Of a stretch of DNA of 5,850 nucleotides, positions 1 through 5,850 are shown in pieces. The stretch is taken from positions 1-5,850 of the forward strand of contig CAJTMV010000071.1 of the NCBI GenBank assembly GCA_910577225.1. The letters run 5' to 3'. Under the pieces are notes generated by a model, which saw nothing but the letters and a program-made list of their open reading frames with translations, ran no database searches and was not told the DNA's origin. Numbering within the stretch: the stretch's first letter is position 1; every line of letters starts with the position of its first letter. A program made the position numbers and the translations under genes. Source of the stretch: an uncultured Eubacterium sp. GTDB taxonomy: Bacteria > Bacillota > Clostridia > Lachnospirales > Lachnospiraceae.

Positions 1-76
1 AAAAACATATCAAAATCTTTTTCAAAAAGTTCTTGACATATCACCAGAATGCTTTCCGGAAATATATCCGCTGTTT
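1..76. other. Downstream flank of the operon, no supported gene
   Basis: AT-rich sequence after the TAG of the last gene. A weak 6-bp hairpin with one G-T pair (CCGGAA/TTCTGG in the minus strand, about 43-58) has no T-run after it, so no terminator can be called. A minus-strand frame stays open to the edge but has no ribosome binding site. Confidence 0.4.
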
Positions 77-1033
77 CTACTGCTTTAAATACTCCTCCAC
101 AATATACCGAGGTCTTCCTTTTGTCTCCATATACATCTTGCCGACATACTCGCCGATTACCCCAAGCGCCAGCAGCTGCAGTCCGCTGATTCCCCAGATG
201 GAAATCACCAGCGAGGCCCATCCGCGTATGGTTTTTCCCATAAGGTACCCCGCAAAAAAATATACGAGCAGACATACGCTGATTCCAAACAGCAGCACGC
301 CTGTCCAGGTGATGATACGGATCGGCCGGATGCTGAAAGACGTGATGCCGTCCAGTGCAAACGCTATCATCTTTTTCAGCGGATATTTCGACTCGCCGGC
401 AAACCGCCGGTTTCTTTCATAACGTACCACACCCGTTTTTAATCCGATCAGCGGAACCATTCCCCGCAAAAACAGATTCACTTCCCCGAAACCCGAAAGC
501 TCTTCCAGCGCCCGTCTGCTCATCAGACGATAATCGGCGTGATTGTACACAACATTCACACCCAGCAGCCTCAGCAGACGGTAAAACATCTGCGCACTTG
601 TGCGCTTAAACCAGGTGTCGGTCTTTCTGTCGCTGCGCACGCCATAGACAATCTCACATCCGGCATAATACTGTTTTACAAAGTCATCCAGCACTTCAAT
701 ATCATCCTGTAAATCCGCGTCCATGGAAATCGTGATATCACAGTCATCCCTGACGGTCATCAGCCCTTCCAGCAGCGTATTCTGATGGCCGCGGTTGCGG
801 GAGGACCGGATACCTGTGACATGGTTATGTTTTTCATACATTTCTTTGATCAGTCCCCAGGTATCGTCAGTCGAACCATCATCCACAAATACAATTCTGC
901 TTTTATCCGATATGAGTCCGTTCTCTGTCATCTGCGCAATTTTGGCAGACAGTCTTTTTTCTGTTTCCCTCAGAACTGACTGTTCATTATAACAAGGTAT
1001 TACGATATACAATATACTTCGCTTAGTATCCAT
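77..1033 (-). CDS. Polyprenyl-phosphate glycosyltransferase, GT2 family (GtrB/DPM1-like)
   Basis: A 318-residue membrane-anchored GT-A glycosyltransferase, predicted to move a sugar from a nucleotide donor to undecaprenyl phosphate on the cytoplasmic face. Visible motifs are VIPCYNE (residues 11-17), VDDGS (50-54), the metal-binding DAD within SMDADLQD (103-110) and the acceptor-side RRFAGESKYPL region (209-219). Two hydrophobic helices follow at about 241-263 and 274-296, and the tail GEYVGKMYMETKGRPRY is a hallmark of the GtrB/YkcC/DPM1-like subgroup. Length and architecture are normal for the family. I chose ATG at 1033. An in-frame GTG at 1039 directly abuts the upstream TGA and would add two residues, and the ribosome binding site is weak for both. 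It is the last gene of the operon, following the GT-C-like membrane protein, its expected partner. The sugar cannot be read from sequence: glucose and GlcNAc derivatives are common in the family, but D-rhamnose is possible here. Confidence 0.9.
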   Translation of the reverse strand: MDTKRSILYIVIPCYNEQSVLRETEKRLSAKIAQMTENGLISDKSRIVFVDDGSTDDTWGLIKEMYEKHNHVTGIRSSRNRGHQNTLLEGLMTVRDDCDITISMDADLQDDIEVLDDFVKQYYAGCEIVYGVRSDRKTDTWFKRTSAQMFYRLLRLLGVNVVYNHADYRLMSRRALEELSGFGEVNLFLRGMVPLIGLKTGVVRYERNRRFAGESKYPLKKMIAFALDGITSFSIRPIRIITWTGVLLFGISVCLLVYFFAGYLMGKTIRGWASLVISIWGISGLQLLALGVIGEYVGKMYMETKGRPRYIVEEYLKQ

Positions 1034-1039
1034 TTTCAC

Positions 1040-3118
1040 TCACTCTTTTGCCTGTTCAAATCCACAAAGTATCCGAAACTCCGCCGAACCCAGAAATTTT
1101 CCAAAAACTTCTTCCCTGTCAGCGCCGCTTTGAATGACGGACACCCACGAATCTCTCTCTTCCTTCGCTTCATCTCTTCCTAATACTGACTGATACAAAA
1201 AGTCAATAAACTGTTCATCTGAACCGTTTTTTATAACGTCTCTGTCTGAAATGCTGTCGAATAAAACTGCATACGCCTGCGCATACGCCTGTTGCAGTCC
1301 GGATGCGATCCATGCCTTTTTAGAAACGCTCCAGCCAGTGCCATAAGTATCATCCCATTCATCCACAAACATATAACCCACAGATACCTCTTTATCTGAT
1401 ATGTGCACATCTGATAAATCATACAGATACAGCATCCCGTCTTCAGATATCATCGGTTCTGTGTCCAGCCGCCTGTAAAAAGATAATAACTCACTGCCAC
1501 CATCCTCATAACCGGACAGATCGATATAAACAGCCGCAAAGCCTGCATCTTTGACAGCCTTTAAAAACCGATAACTCATACCGTTATCTATATTCAGATT
1601 CTTCGCCGCTTCATTTCTGCCGACAATTCCGCCATAACTCCATTTCAGTGTATCTGTAAACAAATACCCGACAAAATGCTTGTAGATAAAATTCCCCCCA
1701 ACCTCCGGATAATCCAGATATGGAAGCTGATAAACCATAGCGCCTGTTTCTAACTGCTGTTCTGCCTGTGAAAAAAACTTTTCGCAGATCACCTGCGTCT
1801 CTCCCGCGGACTTTTGCCAGCTGCTGTTCCCAATAAACTTCTCACCTGTCAGCCCCGCCATAAGAACCATTGCACAGACAATATAAGAGACCCGTCTGTG
1901 ACTTCTGTTTATCCCGTGAAGCAACATGGCAATCATAATCAGCGACAATCCTGAAATATAAATAGATACCCGGTTATAGCAGCGGATCTGCGGCGTTACA
2001 AAAAAATTAAAAATCTCTCCAAAACCGCCAACCGTTCCGGTCAGAACCAGTACAAGAACTGACAATGATAAAAAATCCGTCAGCAGCCATTCGCTGCCTT
2101 CCTGCTTTTTCCTGGAAACAAACGAATACACCAATGCCACGCATAAGATAAGAAATCCTGCCGATGCAACCATTCCCAGACTTGCTGTTGAATTTTCCGT
2201 CACAAGAGGCGCATTGGAACTGTATTCCTGGCTGATTGCTCTTAAGGCTTCGAACCTGGACGATGCGGGAGGAAAAAGCAGCTGGATAATCTTTAAGCCA
2301 TAAAGTTCCTGTTCAGAAAAAAAACGCCTGAACGCATGCTCATTTTTCCCATTCAGGAGATTGTATATGATCTTCGGAAGCAGACTCGCAAAGACAGACA
2401 AAAGCACAACCGCCGCAATCCATAATTTTTTTACAATCGCCCTCTTATCTTCAAATCTGATAAAACTAATCAGATAGGCAGTCGCCATAACGATCAGTCC
2501 AAATGCGTAATAATATGCACATCCAAACCCGAGAATTATGCAGCAAAACCACAGTTTCCATCTGTCTTTTTTTTCTTCTTCGACAATGCCCAGTATGTGT
2601 AATGACAAATAAACCGTTATCGCGACATACATATAGTTTGTTAATACCAGATGCCCAATAAGACCACGGGCAAAATGATACGGGGCAGCTGTAAATAATA
2701 TGGAACATACAAAAGCGCTCTGCATGTTGATATGTATTTTTCGAAGAAGCAATGCCATACTTACGGCATTTAGTGCAAATGTAAGTATAAAATATGCATA
2801 CTGCAGGCGTGCCGTACCGGTTATAAATATCGATAATATCCAAAACAGCAGCGACTGTATCAGATCCAAAGCAGTAGCATCGATTGTAGATGATAATTCA
2901 GGCGCTCCGATCCTTTCATTAAACCACATGCCGGCCAGCCCGTTCTCCTGTATGCCTTTGACCGCTGCCGCCATACTTGTCGCATCGCCGGATAAGCCGC
3001 CTGGATAAATGTCAAAATCAAAACGGTATCCCAGGGACACATATCCGATTGCAAGCGATGCAGCAGTCACCAGCAGATAAAAACATATGTTTTTGCAGTT
3101 TCCGGTCATTGTTTTCAC
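1040..3118 (-). CDS. Multi-pass membrane protein, GT-C glycosyltransferase-like, with C-terminal DUF4214 domain
   Basis: A 692-residue protein with three parts. Residues about 10-430 contain roughly ten or more hydrophobic helices. The first large loop, about 30-80, carries a GD pair (44-45, in GGLSGDATS) followed by NERIGAPE, a pattern like the first extracytoplasmic loop of GT-C enzymes, where an Asp is catalytic. APYHFARGLIGHL (145-157) is also typical of a family of large bacterial membrane proteins in polysaccharide loci. Residues about 440-630 form a soluble, probably external region with QLPYLDYPE (464-472) and LKWSYGGIVGR (491-501). Residues about 634-683 match DUF4214 (FIDFLYQSVLGRD, then SAEF). 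I chose GTG at 3118, which overlaps the rmd stop as GTGA and has GGAGAGGGG 7 nt upstream. ATG at 3109 is the alternative. The likely role is transfer of a lipid-linked sugar to a glycan outside the membrane; the exact reaction is unknown. A YfhO-like or unassigned membrane role is possible. Confidence 0.75.
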   Translation of the reverse strand: MKTMTGNCKNICFYLLVTAASLAIGYVSLGYRFDFDIYPGGLSGDATSMAAAVKGIQENGLAGMWFNERIGAPELSSTIDATALDLIQSLLFWILSIFITGTARLQYAYFILTFALNAVSMALLLRKIHINMQSAFVCSILFTAAPYHFARGLIGHLVLTNYMYVAITVYLSLHILGIVEEEKKDRWKLWFCCIILGFGCAYYYAFGLIVMATAYLISFIRFEDKRAIVKKLWIAAVVLLSVFASLLPKIIYNLLNGKNEHAFRRFFSEQELYGLKIIQLLFPPASSRFEALRAISQEYSSNAPLVTENSTASLGMVASAGFLILCVALVYSFVSRKKQEGSEWLLTDFLSLSVLVLVLTGTVGGFGEIFNFFVTPQIRCYNRVSIYISGLSLIMIAMLLHGINRSHRRVSYIVCAMVLMAGLTGEKFIGNSSWQKSAGETQVICEKFFSQAEQQLETGAMVYQLPYLDYPEVGGNFIYKHFVGYLFTDTLKWSYGGIVGRNEAAKNLNIDNGMSYRFLKAVKDAGFAAVYIDLSGYEDGGSELLSFYRRLDTEPMISEDGMLYLYDLSDVHISDKEVSVGYMFVDEWDDTYGTGWSVSKKAWIASGLQQAYAQAYAVLFDSISDRDVIKNGSDEQFIDFLYQSVLGRDEAKEERDSWVSVIQSGADREEVFGKFLGSAEFRILCGFEQAKE

Positions 3119-4053
3119 TTTATAACCCCTCTCCAGTAATCCAGCATTTCCCGAATCGTCTGTTCCAGTCCGATTTGCGGCTCCCATCCGGTCGTCTGCT
3201 GTAATTTACGAATATCTGCTGCCATAACAGGTATATCTGACGGGCGCATTTTCAACGGATCCGGTTCTACCCGAATCTCACGATCTGTCTGATTCCGTAT
3301 GATTTGCAAAATATCTCCAATACTGACGCAGCGGCCTGTCCCGACATTATAAGTCTCGCCTGCCTGCCCTTTTTCGATCAGCAATACATATGCCCGCACA
3401 ACGTCTCTGACATCTGTAAAATCCCGCCGTGCGCAAAGGTTGCCTGTATGTATCACAGCGTCTTTTTTTCCAGCCTCGATTTGCGCCGCCTGTCTGCAAA
3501 AATCCGACACGACAAATACCGCCGACTGACCCGGACCGATCTGGTTAAATGCGCGTACCATCCGCACATCCATCTGAAACGCCTGCGCATAAATGCTGCC
3601 GATCATATTTTGACAGGCTTTTGTTACCGCATAAATGTTTGCCGGCGCAACCCGGTCTTCCTCTGTTACCGGTATATGCCTGGAAAACGTCTCTCCATAT
3701 TCCTCTCCGGATCCGGTCAGCAGTATTTTGGATTTCAGCTGAAGATCCTTTACGGCATCCAGCACATGCAAACTTCCTTTCACGTTCACATCCATCGTCT
3801 CCCCGGAATTTTCCCAGGACCTTGCAACGGAGCTCTGTGCCGCCAGATGATAAATAACGTCCGGCCTGATCTTTTGCAGCAAATCGAAAACATCCTTTTT
3901 ATTTGTTACATCCAGTTTGTACATGGGTATCTGCTGCTTCACCTGCCGGTCCGTGTTCCGGTATGTTCCACACACCTGATGTCCGGAATCGATCAGGTGT
4001 GTGGCAAGACAGGTTCCGACAAATCCGGAACCGCCGATGATCAGTGATCTCAT
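3115..4053 (-). CDS. rmd: GDP-4-dehydro-6-deoxy-D-mannose reductase (GDP-D-rhamnose synthesis)
   Basis: A 312-residue extended short-chain dehydrogenase, expected to be cytoplasmic and to reduce the 4-keto group of GDP-4-dehydro-6-deoxy-D-mannose to give GDP-D-rhamnose. The Rossmann motif GGSGFVG is at 7-13. The putative catalytic residues are S115 (in TGSGEEYG), Y141 and K145 (YAVTK). RAFNQIGPGQ (167-176), ARRDFTDVRDVVRAY (208-222) and YNVGTG (235-240) match the RMD subgroup rather than GDP-L-fucose synthase. DPLKMRPSDIP (265-275) also fits. Its ATG directly follows the TAA of gmd with no spacer, so translation is probably coupled; only a short AGG lies upstream as a ribosome binding site. 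Pairing with gmd strongly supports the assignment, since Gmd makes its substrate. A related 4-reductase giving another 6-deoxyhexose, such as GDP-6-deoxy-D-talose, is the main alternative. Confidence 0.88.
   Translation of the reverse strand: MRSLIIGGSGFVGTCLATHLIDSGHQVCGTYRNTDRQVKQQIPMYKLDVTNKKDVFDLLQKIRPDVIYHLAAQSSVARSWENSGETMDVNVKGSLHVLDAVKDLQLKSKILLTGSGEEYGETFSRHIPVTEEDRVAPANIYAVTKACQNMIGSIYAQAFQMDVRMVRAFNQIGPGQSAVFVVSDFCRQAAQIEAGKKDAVIHTGNLCARRDFTDVRDVVRAYVLLIEKGQAGETYNVGTGRCVSIGDILQIIRNQTDREIRVEPDPLKMRPSDIPVMAADIRKLQQTTGWEPQIGLEQTIREMLDYWRGVIK
3126..3134 (-). promoter_or_regulatory. Ribosome binding site choosing the GTG start of the GT-C-like gene
   Basis: GGAGAGGGG lies inside the last codons of rmd. 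It is 7 nt before the GTG at 3118 but 16 nt before the ATG at 3109. The spacing favours the GTG, which overlaps the rmd TGA as GTGA, a usual translational coupling arrangement. An upstream in-frame start at 3187 lies before this site and would overlap rmd by about 70 nt, so it is unlikely. Confidence 0.6.
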
Positions 4054-5085
4054 TTACCTGTGTCCCGCCTTTACTTCTCTTTTCACAAGTTCCATATCGT
4101 TTTTAACCATACGTTCCACCAGCTGTTCGAAAGAAATCTGCCGTTTCCACCCCAGCTCTTTTTCCGCCTTTGCCGGATCTCCCCATAAAACCTCTACTTC
4201 GGCTGGGCGAAAATATGCCGGATTTACCCTGACCAGCGTCCGGTTATCCCTTCGGTTTTTTCCTGTTTCATGAATACCCTCGCCTTCCCAGACAAGCGGA
4301 ATGCCTGCACAATCAAATGCAATCTCTGCAAACTCCCGCACAGTTCTTGTCTTATTGGATGCCACGACATAATCTTTCGGCTGTTCATTTTGCAAAAACA
4401 GCCACATCGCCTGTACGTAATCCTGCGCGTGTCCCCAGTCGCGTCTTGCATCCAGATTTCCAAGCTCCAGACAGTCCTGTAATCCGTGACTGATACGCGC
4501 CGCCGCGTCTGTAATCTTACGGGTGACAAATTCTTTCCCCCGGCGTTCACTTTCATGATTAAATAAAATTCCGCTGCAGGCGAACATCTCAAAACTTTCC
4601 CGATAGTTTTTTGTTATCCAGAAGCCAAATAATTTCGAAACTCCATAAGGACTTCTTGGATAAAACGGCGTTTGTTCTGTCTGCGGCATCTGCTGCACTT
4701 TTCCAAACATTTCGGATGTGGCCGCCTGATAAAAATGTGCGTCTGGTTTGACCAAACGAATCGCTTCGAGCAGATTCATAACCCCGACAGCATCTATGTC
4801 CGCAGTCGCAACCGGCTGCTCCCAGCTGATTCCGACAAAAGACTGCGCCGCAAGATTATATACCTCGTCCGGCTGCGATATTTTCACGGCATTGATCAAA
4901 GATACCAGATCTGTCATATCTGCATAAATAAATCGGATCTGGTCTTTGATATGCCAGACATTGCCATAGTCGACAACGCTTTTTCTTCGCATGGTTCCAT
5001 ATACTTTATAGCCTTTCTCCAGTAACAGTTCTGCCAGATAAGAACCATCCTGTCCAGTAATACCTGTGATAAGCGCTCGTTTCAT
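4054..5085 (-). CDS. gmd: GDP-mannose 4,6-dehydratase
   Basis: A 343-residue cytoplasmic extended-SDR enzyme converting GDP-D-mannose to GDP-4-dehydro-6-deoxy-D-mannose, the branch point for GDP-D-rhamnose and GDP-L-fucose. The sequence shows the NADP-binding TGITGQDGSYLAELLL (7-22), MRRKS (32-36), catalytic T123 and E125 in AATSEMFG (121-128), Y147 and K151 in SPYGVSK (145-151), LFNHESERRG (174-183), LGNLDARRDWGHAQDYV (208-224) and RPAEVEVLWGD (293-303). Length is normal and no key residue is missing. The ATG at 5085 is set by GGGAGG 9 nt upstream. A candidate promoter lies 54 nt and more upstream, so this is probably the first gene of the operon or of an internal transcript. A diverged N-terminal remnant of a second gmd lies 164 nt upstream. 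Confidence 0.96.
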   Translation of the reverse strand: MKRALITGITGQDGSYLAELLLEKGYKVYGTMRRKSVVDYGNVWHIKDQIRFIYADMTDLVSLINAVKISQPDEVYNLAAQSFVGISWEQPVATADIDAVGVMNLLEAIRLVKPDAHFYQAATSEMFGKVQQMPQTEQTPFYPRSPYGVSKLFGFWITKNYRESFEMFACSGILFNHESERRGKEFVTRKITDAAARISHGLQDCLELGNLDARRDWGHAQDYVQAMWLFLQNEQPKDYVVASNKTRTVREFAEIAFDCAGIPLVWEGEGIHETGKNRRDNRTLVRVNPAYFRPAEVEVLWGDPAKAEKELGWKRQISFEQLVERMVKNDMELVKREVKAGHR

Positions 5086-5094
5086 TGTTCTGTT

Positions 5095-5100
5095 CCTCCC
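5095..5100 (-). promoter_or_regulatory. Ribosome binding site of gmd
   Basis: GGGAGG on the minus strand, 9 nt before the ATG at 5085. It fixes the start of the intact gmd and is the strongest translation signal in the four-gene operon. Confidence 0.85.
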
Positions 5101-5132
5101 AATTACCTATATAACTTCTCGGAATCTTCAGC

Positions 5133-5147
5133 CCTTATTTTATAAGG
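5133..5147. repeat. Short palindrome overlapping the candidate -10 box
   Basis: CCTTAT and ATAAGG form a 6-bp inverted repeat around a TTT spacer. Two further pairs are possible outside a one-base bulge (5130-5131 with 5148-5149). No T-run follows on either strand, so it is not a standard intrinsic terminator. Confidence 0.5.
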
Positions 5148-5166
5148 CTTTCAGACACCATTTCAA
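5139..5166 (-). promoter_or_regulatory. Candidate sigma-A-type promoter for the gmd operon
   Basis: On the minus strand, TTGAAA (5166-5161) is followed after 16 nt by TATAAA (5144-5139). Each box matches five of six consensus bases. It points into gmd, with a leader of roughly 50 nt before the ATG at 5085. The -10 box sits inside the palindrome at 5133-5147, which might affect opening or mark a regulator site. This is a consensus match only. Confidence 0.45.
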
Positions 5167-5249
5167 AAAACACCTGACAAATCGCTCAAAATTTACGTCG
5201 AAGCCGATTGATTATATTTTATTTCAATAGACTGGAGGCGATTTCTTTG

Positions 5250-5471
5250 TTACCTACGAATCCTGGCGGTCATGCCGCCTATCAGGATACTTTCGTATCC
5301 GATTTCCTTATAAATAAAATGAATGTGGTCTTTTATATGCATGACATTGCCGTAATCCACAATACTTTTCCTTCTCATGGTTCCATAAACGTCATATCCT
5401 TTTTCAAGAAGCAGTTCCGCAAGATAAGAACCATCCTGTCCGGTAATTCCTGTAATTAGTGCATGTTTCAT
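5250..5471 (-). pseudogene. Truncated GDP-mannose 4,6-dehydratase remnant (N-terminal 54 residues)
   Basis: A 73-residue reading frame whose first 54 residues are a gmd N-terminus, including TGITGQDGSYLAELLL and MRRKS. It matches the downstream gmd at 48 of 54 residues by my count. After codon 54 (about 5310) the homology stops abruptly; the remaining 19 residues are unlike any Gmd and end at TAG/TAA-type closure at 5250. The catalytic Thr, Tyr and Lys and all substrate-binding parts are absent, so it cannot be active. It keeps a good ribosome binding site (AGGAGG, 5488-5483) and ATG. At DNA level it differs from the intact copy at about 31 of 162 positions, mostly silent changes, so it is a diverged homologue and not a fresh tandem duplicate. 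I infer that an older or foreign gmd was disrupted by recombination or insertion while an intact copy lies downstream. A short translated peptide remains possible. Confidence 0.85.
5255..5300 (-). repeat. Nested inverted repeats at the gmd remnant breakpoint
   Basis: Two structures that exclude each other can form in the minus-strand RNA. One is a 6-bp hairpin with a GAAA tetraloop, GGATAC-GAAA-GTATCC (5300-5285). The other is a longer hairpin of three stacked 5-bp stems: TACGA (5297-5293) with TCGTA (5259-5255), ATCCT (5288-5284) with AGGAT (5264-5260), and GGCGG (5279-5275) with CCGCC (5269-5265), around loop CATGA. Both 4-nt bulges are on the same side. No T-run follows, so it is not a typical terminator. 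It starts about 10 nt after homology to gmd ends, which suggests it belongs to the element or sequence that replaced the rest of that gene. Confidence 0.6.
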
Positions 5472-5482
5472 TTTTCTATCAT

Positions 5483-5488
5483 CCTCCT
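5483..5488 (-). promoter_or_regulatory. Intact ribosome binding site of the gmd remnant
   Basis: AGGAGG on the minus strand, 11 nt before the ATG at 5471. It shows that the translation start region of the remnant survives although the gene body is lost. Confidence 0.65.
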
Positions 5489-5524
5489 CGTGCTTATCGA
5501 TCTGTTTTGTACCGCAGCGCCTGC

Positions 5525-5850
5525 TTATCTTATACAGATTTTGTCTATGTAAACCGCAATCCCAAGACTTCGCCTGTCATCATTGATGCCCTGATCACAT
5601 GGCACAAATAATCCCGATGTTCGCAGCAGCAGTTTCAGCACTTTCAGATCAGAATCTGATTTTATTCTATCCGGAAAAGGTACTTCTATCAGTCCTTCCT
5701 GCTCCACTGCATAGTTTAATTGTCCGGGATCATCTTCAAAAAATACGTCCACAGTCGCATGCTTCATACGTGAAAAATAGGGGATTACCACCGAATCCCT
5801 CCCTTTGCATTTCACACCGTTTAAAAGGATCTGGCATTCTGTTTGCGAAG
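5525..5850 (-). CDS. C-terminal end of a probable glycan-biosynthesis protein (partial)
   Basis: The reading frame is open to the window edge, so only the last 108 or so residues are seen; the GTG at 5815 is probably internal. The product is soluble, with no membrane helix, and looks beta-rich. Its end, SGLFVPCDQGINDDRRSLGI, followed by AVYIDKICIR, resembles a pattern (Phe-x-Pro ... Gly-Ile-Asn-Asp-Asp-x-Arg-x-Leu-Gly-Ile) that I associate with C-terminal beta-sandwich modules on methyltransferases, glycosyltransferases and other proteins of polysaccharide loci. That is recall of a pattern, not a confirmed domain match. The catalytic part, if any, lies outside the window, so I do not assign a reaction. 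It lies 53 nt upstream of the gmd remnant on the same strand and probably was cotranscribed with it. Confidence 0.65.
   Translation of the reverse strand, partial: SQTECQILLNGVKCKGRDSVVIPYFSRMKHATVDVFFEDDPGQLNYAVEQEGLIEVPFPDRIKSDSDLKVLKLLLRTSGLFVPCDQGINDDRRSLGIAVYIDKICIR

Larger units (their letters stand above)
5086..5249. other. Intergenic region between the gmd remnant and gmd
   Basis: This 164-nt AT-rich stretch has no supported gene. It holds a candidate promoter (5139-5166) and a 6-bp palindrome (5133-5147). It also has a 7-bp inverted repeat, AAATCGC at 5179-5185 and GCGATTT at 5238-5244, enclosing about 52 bp, and a TATAAT on the minus strand at 5216-5211 without a good -35. Since it adjoins the breakpoint of a truncated gene, it may include non-coding remains of an inserted or recombined element. 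I cannot identify such an element. Confidence 0.5.

Noticed and set aside
1..34. Possible start of another minus-strand gene running off the window edge
   Set aside because: The frame (VICQELFEKDFDMF) is open but only about a dozen codons are visible, with no ribosome binding site before GTG or ATG.
43..58. Terminator after the last gene
   Set aside because: The hairpin is weak, includes a G-T pair and is not followed by a T-run on the minus strand.
33..422. Plus-strand frame of 129 residues
   Set aside because: It is antisense to the GT2 gene, whose motifs and tail are unambiguous, and its product resembles no protein I know.
3119..3187. Longer start for the GT-C-like gene at 3187, adding 23 residues
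   Set aside because: It would overlap rmd by about 70 nt, the added residues are not membrane-like, and a well-spaced ribosome binding site supports GTG at 3118 instead.
3304..4047. Long plus-strand frame of 247 residues opposite rmd
   Set aside because: It is rich in Cys, His and Arg in a manner typical of antisense reading of a conserved gene, and rmd motifs cover the minus strand throughout.
5211..5216. Perfect TATAAT on the minus strand as an alternative promoter
   Set aside because: No acceptable -35 box lies 16-18 nt upstream; the 5139-5166 pair is better.
5208..5459. Plus-strand frame of 83 residues across the gmd remnant
   Set aside because: It is antisense to clear gmd homology for most of its length and has no ribosome binding site; the part outside homology covers only hairpin-rich sequence.
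1..5850. CRISPR array, tRNA, rRNA or intact insertion sequence
   Set aside because: No regularly spaced repeats, no RNA gene signatures and no transposase-like frame were seen on either strand.

Overview
All coding sequence in this window lies on the minus strand, so transcription runs from position 5850 down to position 1. The moderate GC content, strong purine-rich ribosome binding sites, an apparent GTG start and tight gene packing suggest a Gram-positive Clostridia member, perhaps a Lachnospiraceae gut anaerobe. That assignment is inferred from style and family resemblance, not from a marker gene. The window is part of a cell-surface polysaccharide or glycan locus.

Layout in transcription order: (1) 5850-5525, the C-terminal end of a gene that begins outside the window, probably a beta-rich module of the kind found at the tail of glycan-biosynthesis proteins. 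(2) 5471-5250, a broken copy of GDP-mannose 4,6-dehydratase that keeps only the first 54 residues and then runs into unrelated, hairpin-rich sequence. (3) 5249-5086, an intergenic stretch with a candidate sigma-A-type promoter. (4) 5085-4054, an intact GDP-mannose 4,6-dehydratase (gmd). (5) 4053-3115, a GDP-4-dehydro-6-deoxy-D-mannose reductase (rmd). (6) 3118-1040, a large multi-pass membrane protein resembling GT-C glycosyltransferases, ending in a DUF4214 domain. (7) 1033-77, a polyprenyl-phosphate glycosyltransferase of the GtrB/DPM1-like GT2 type with two C-terminal membrane helices. (8) 76-1, no convincing gene.

The four intact genes are packed with no real gaps: TAA abuts ATG, a GTGA stop/start overlap follows, and the last start lies within a few bases of the preceding stop. 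They almost certainly form one translationally coupled operon. Gmd and Rmd together convert GDP-D-mannose to GDP-D-rhamnose. The GT2 enzyme would place a sugar on a lipid carrier at the inner membrane face, and the GT-C-like protein would use the lipid-linked sugar on the outer face. A natural hypothesis, not shown by the sequence, is that the operon adds D-rhamnose or another side-branch sugar to a surface glycan. No GtrA-type flippase is visible here.

The most unusual points are the remnant of a second, diverged gmd just upstream of the intact one, the nested hairpins at its breakpoint, and the DUF4214 domain fused to the GT-C-like protein.
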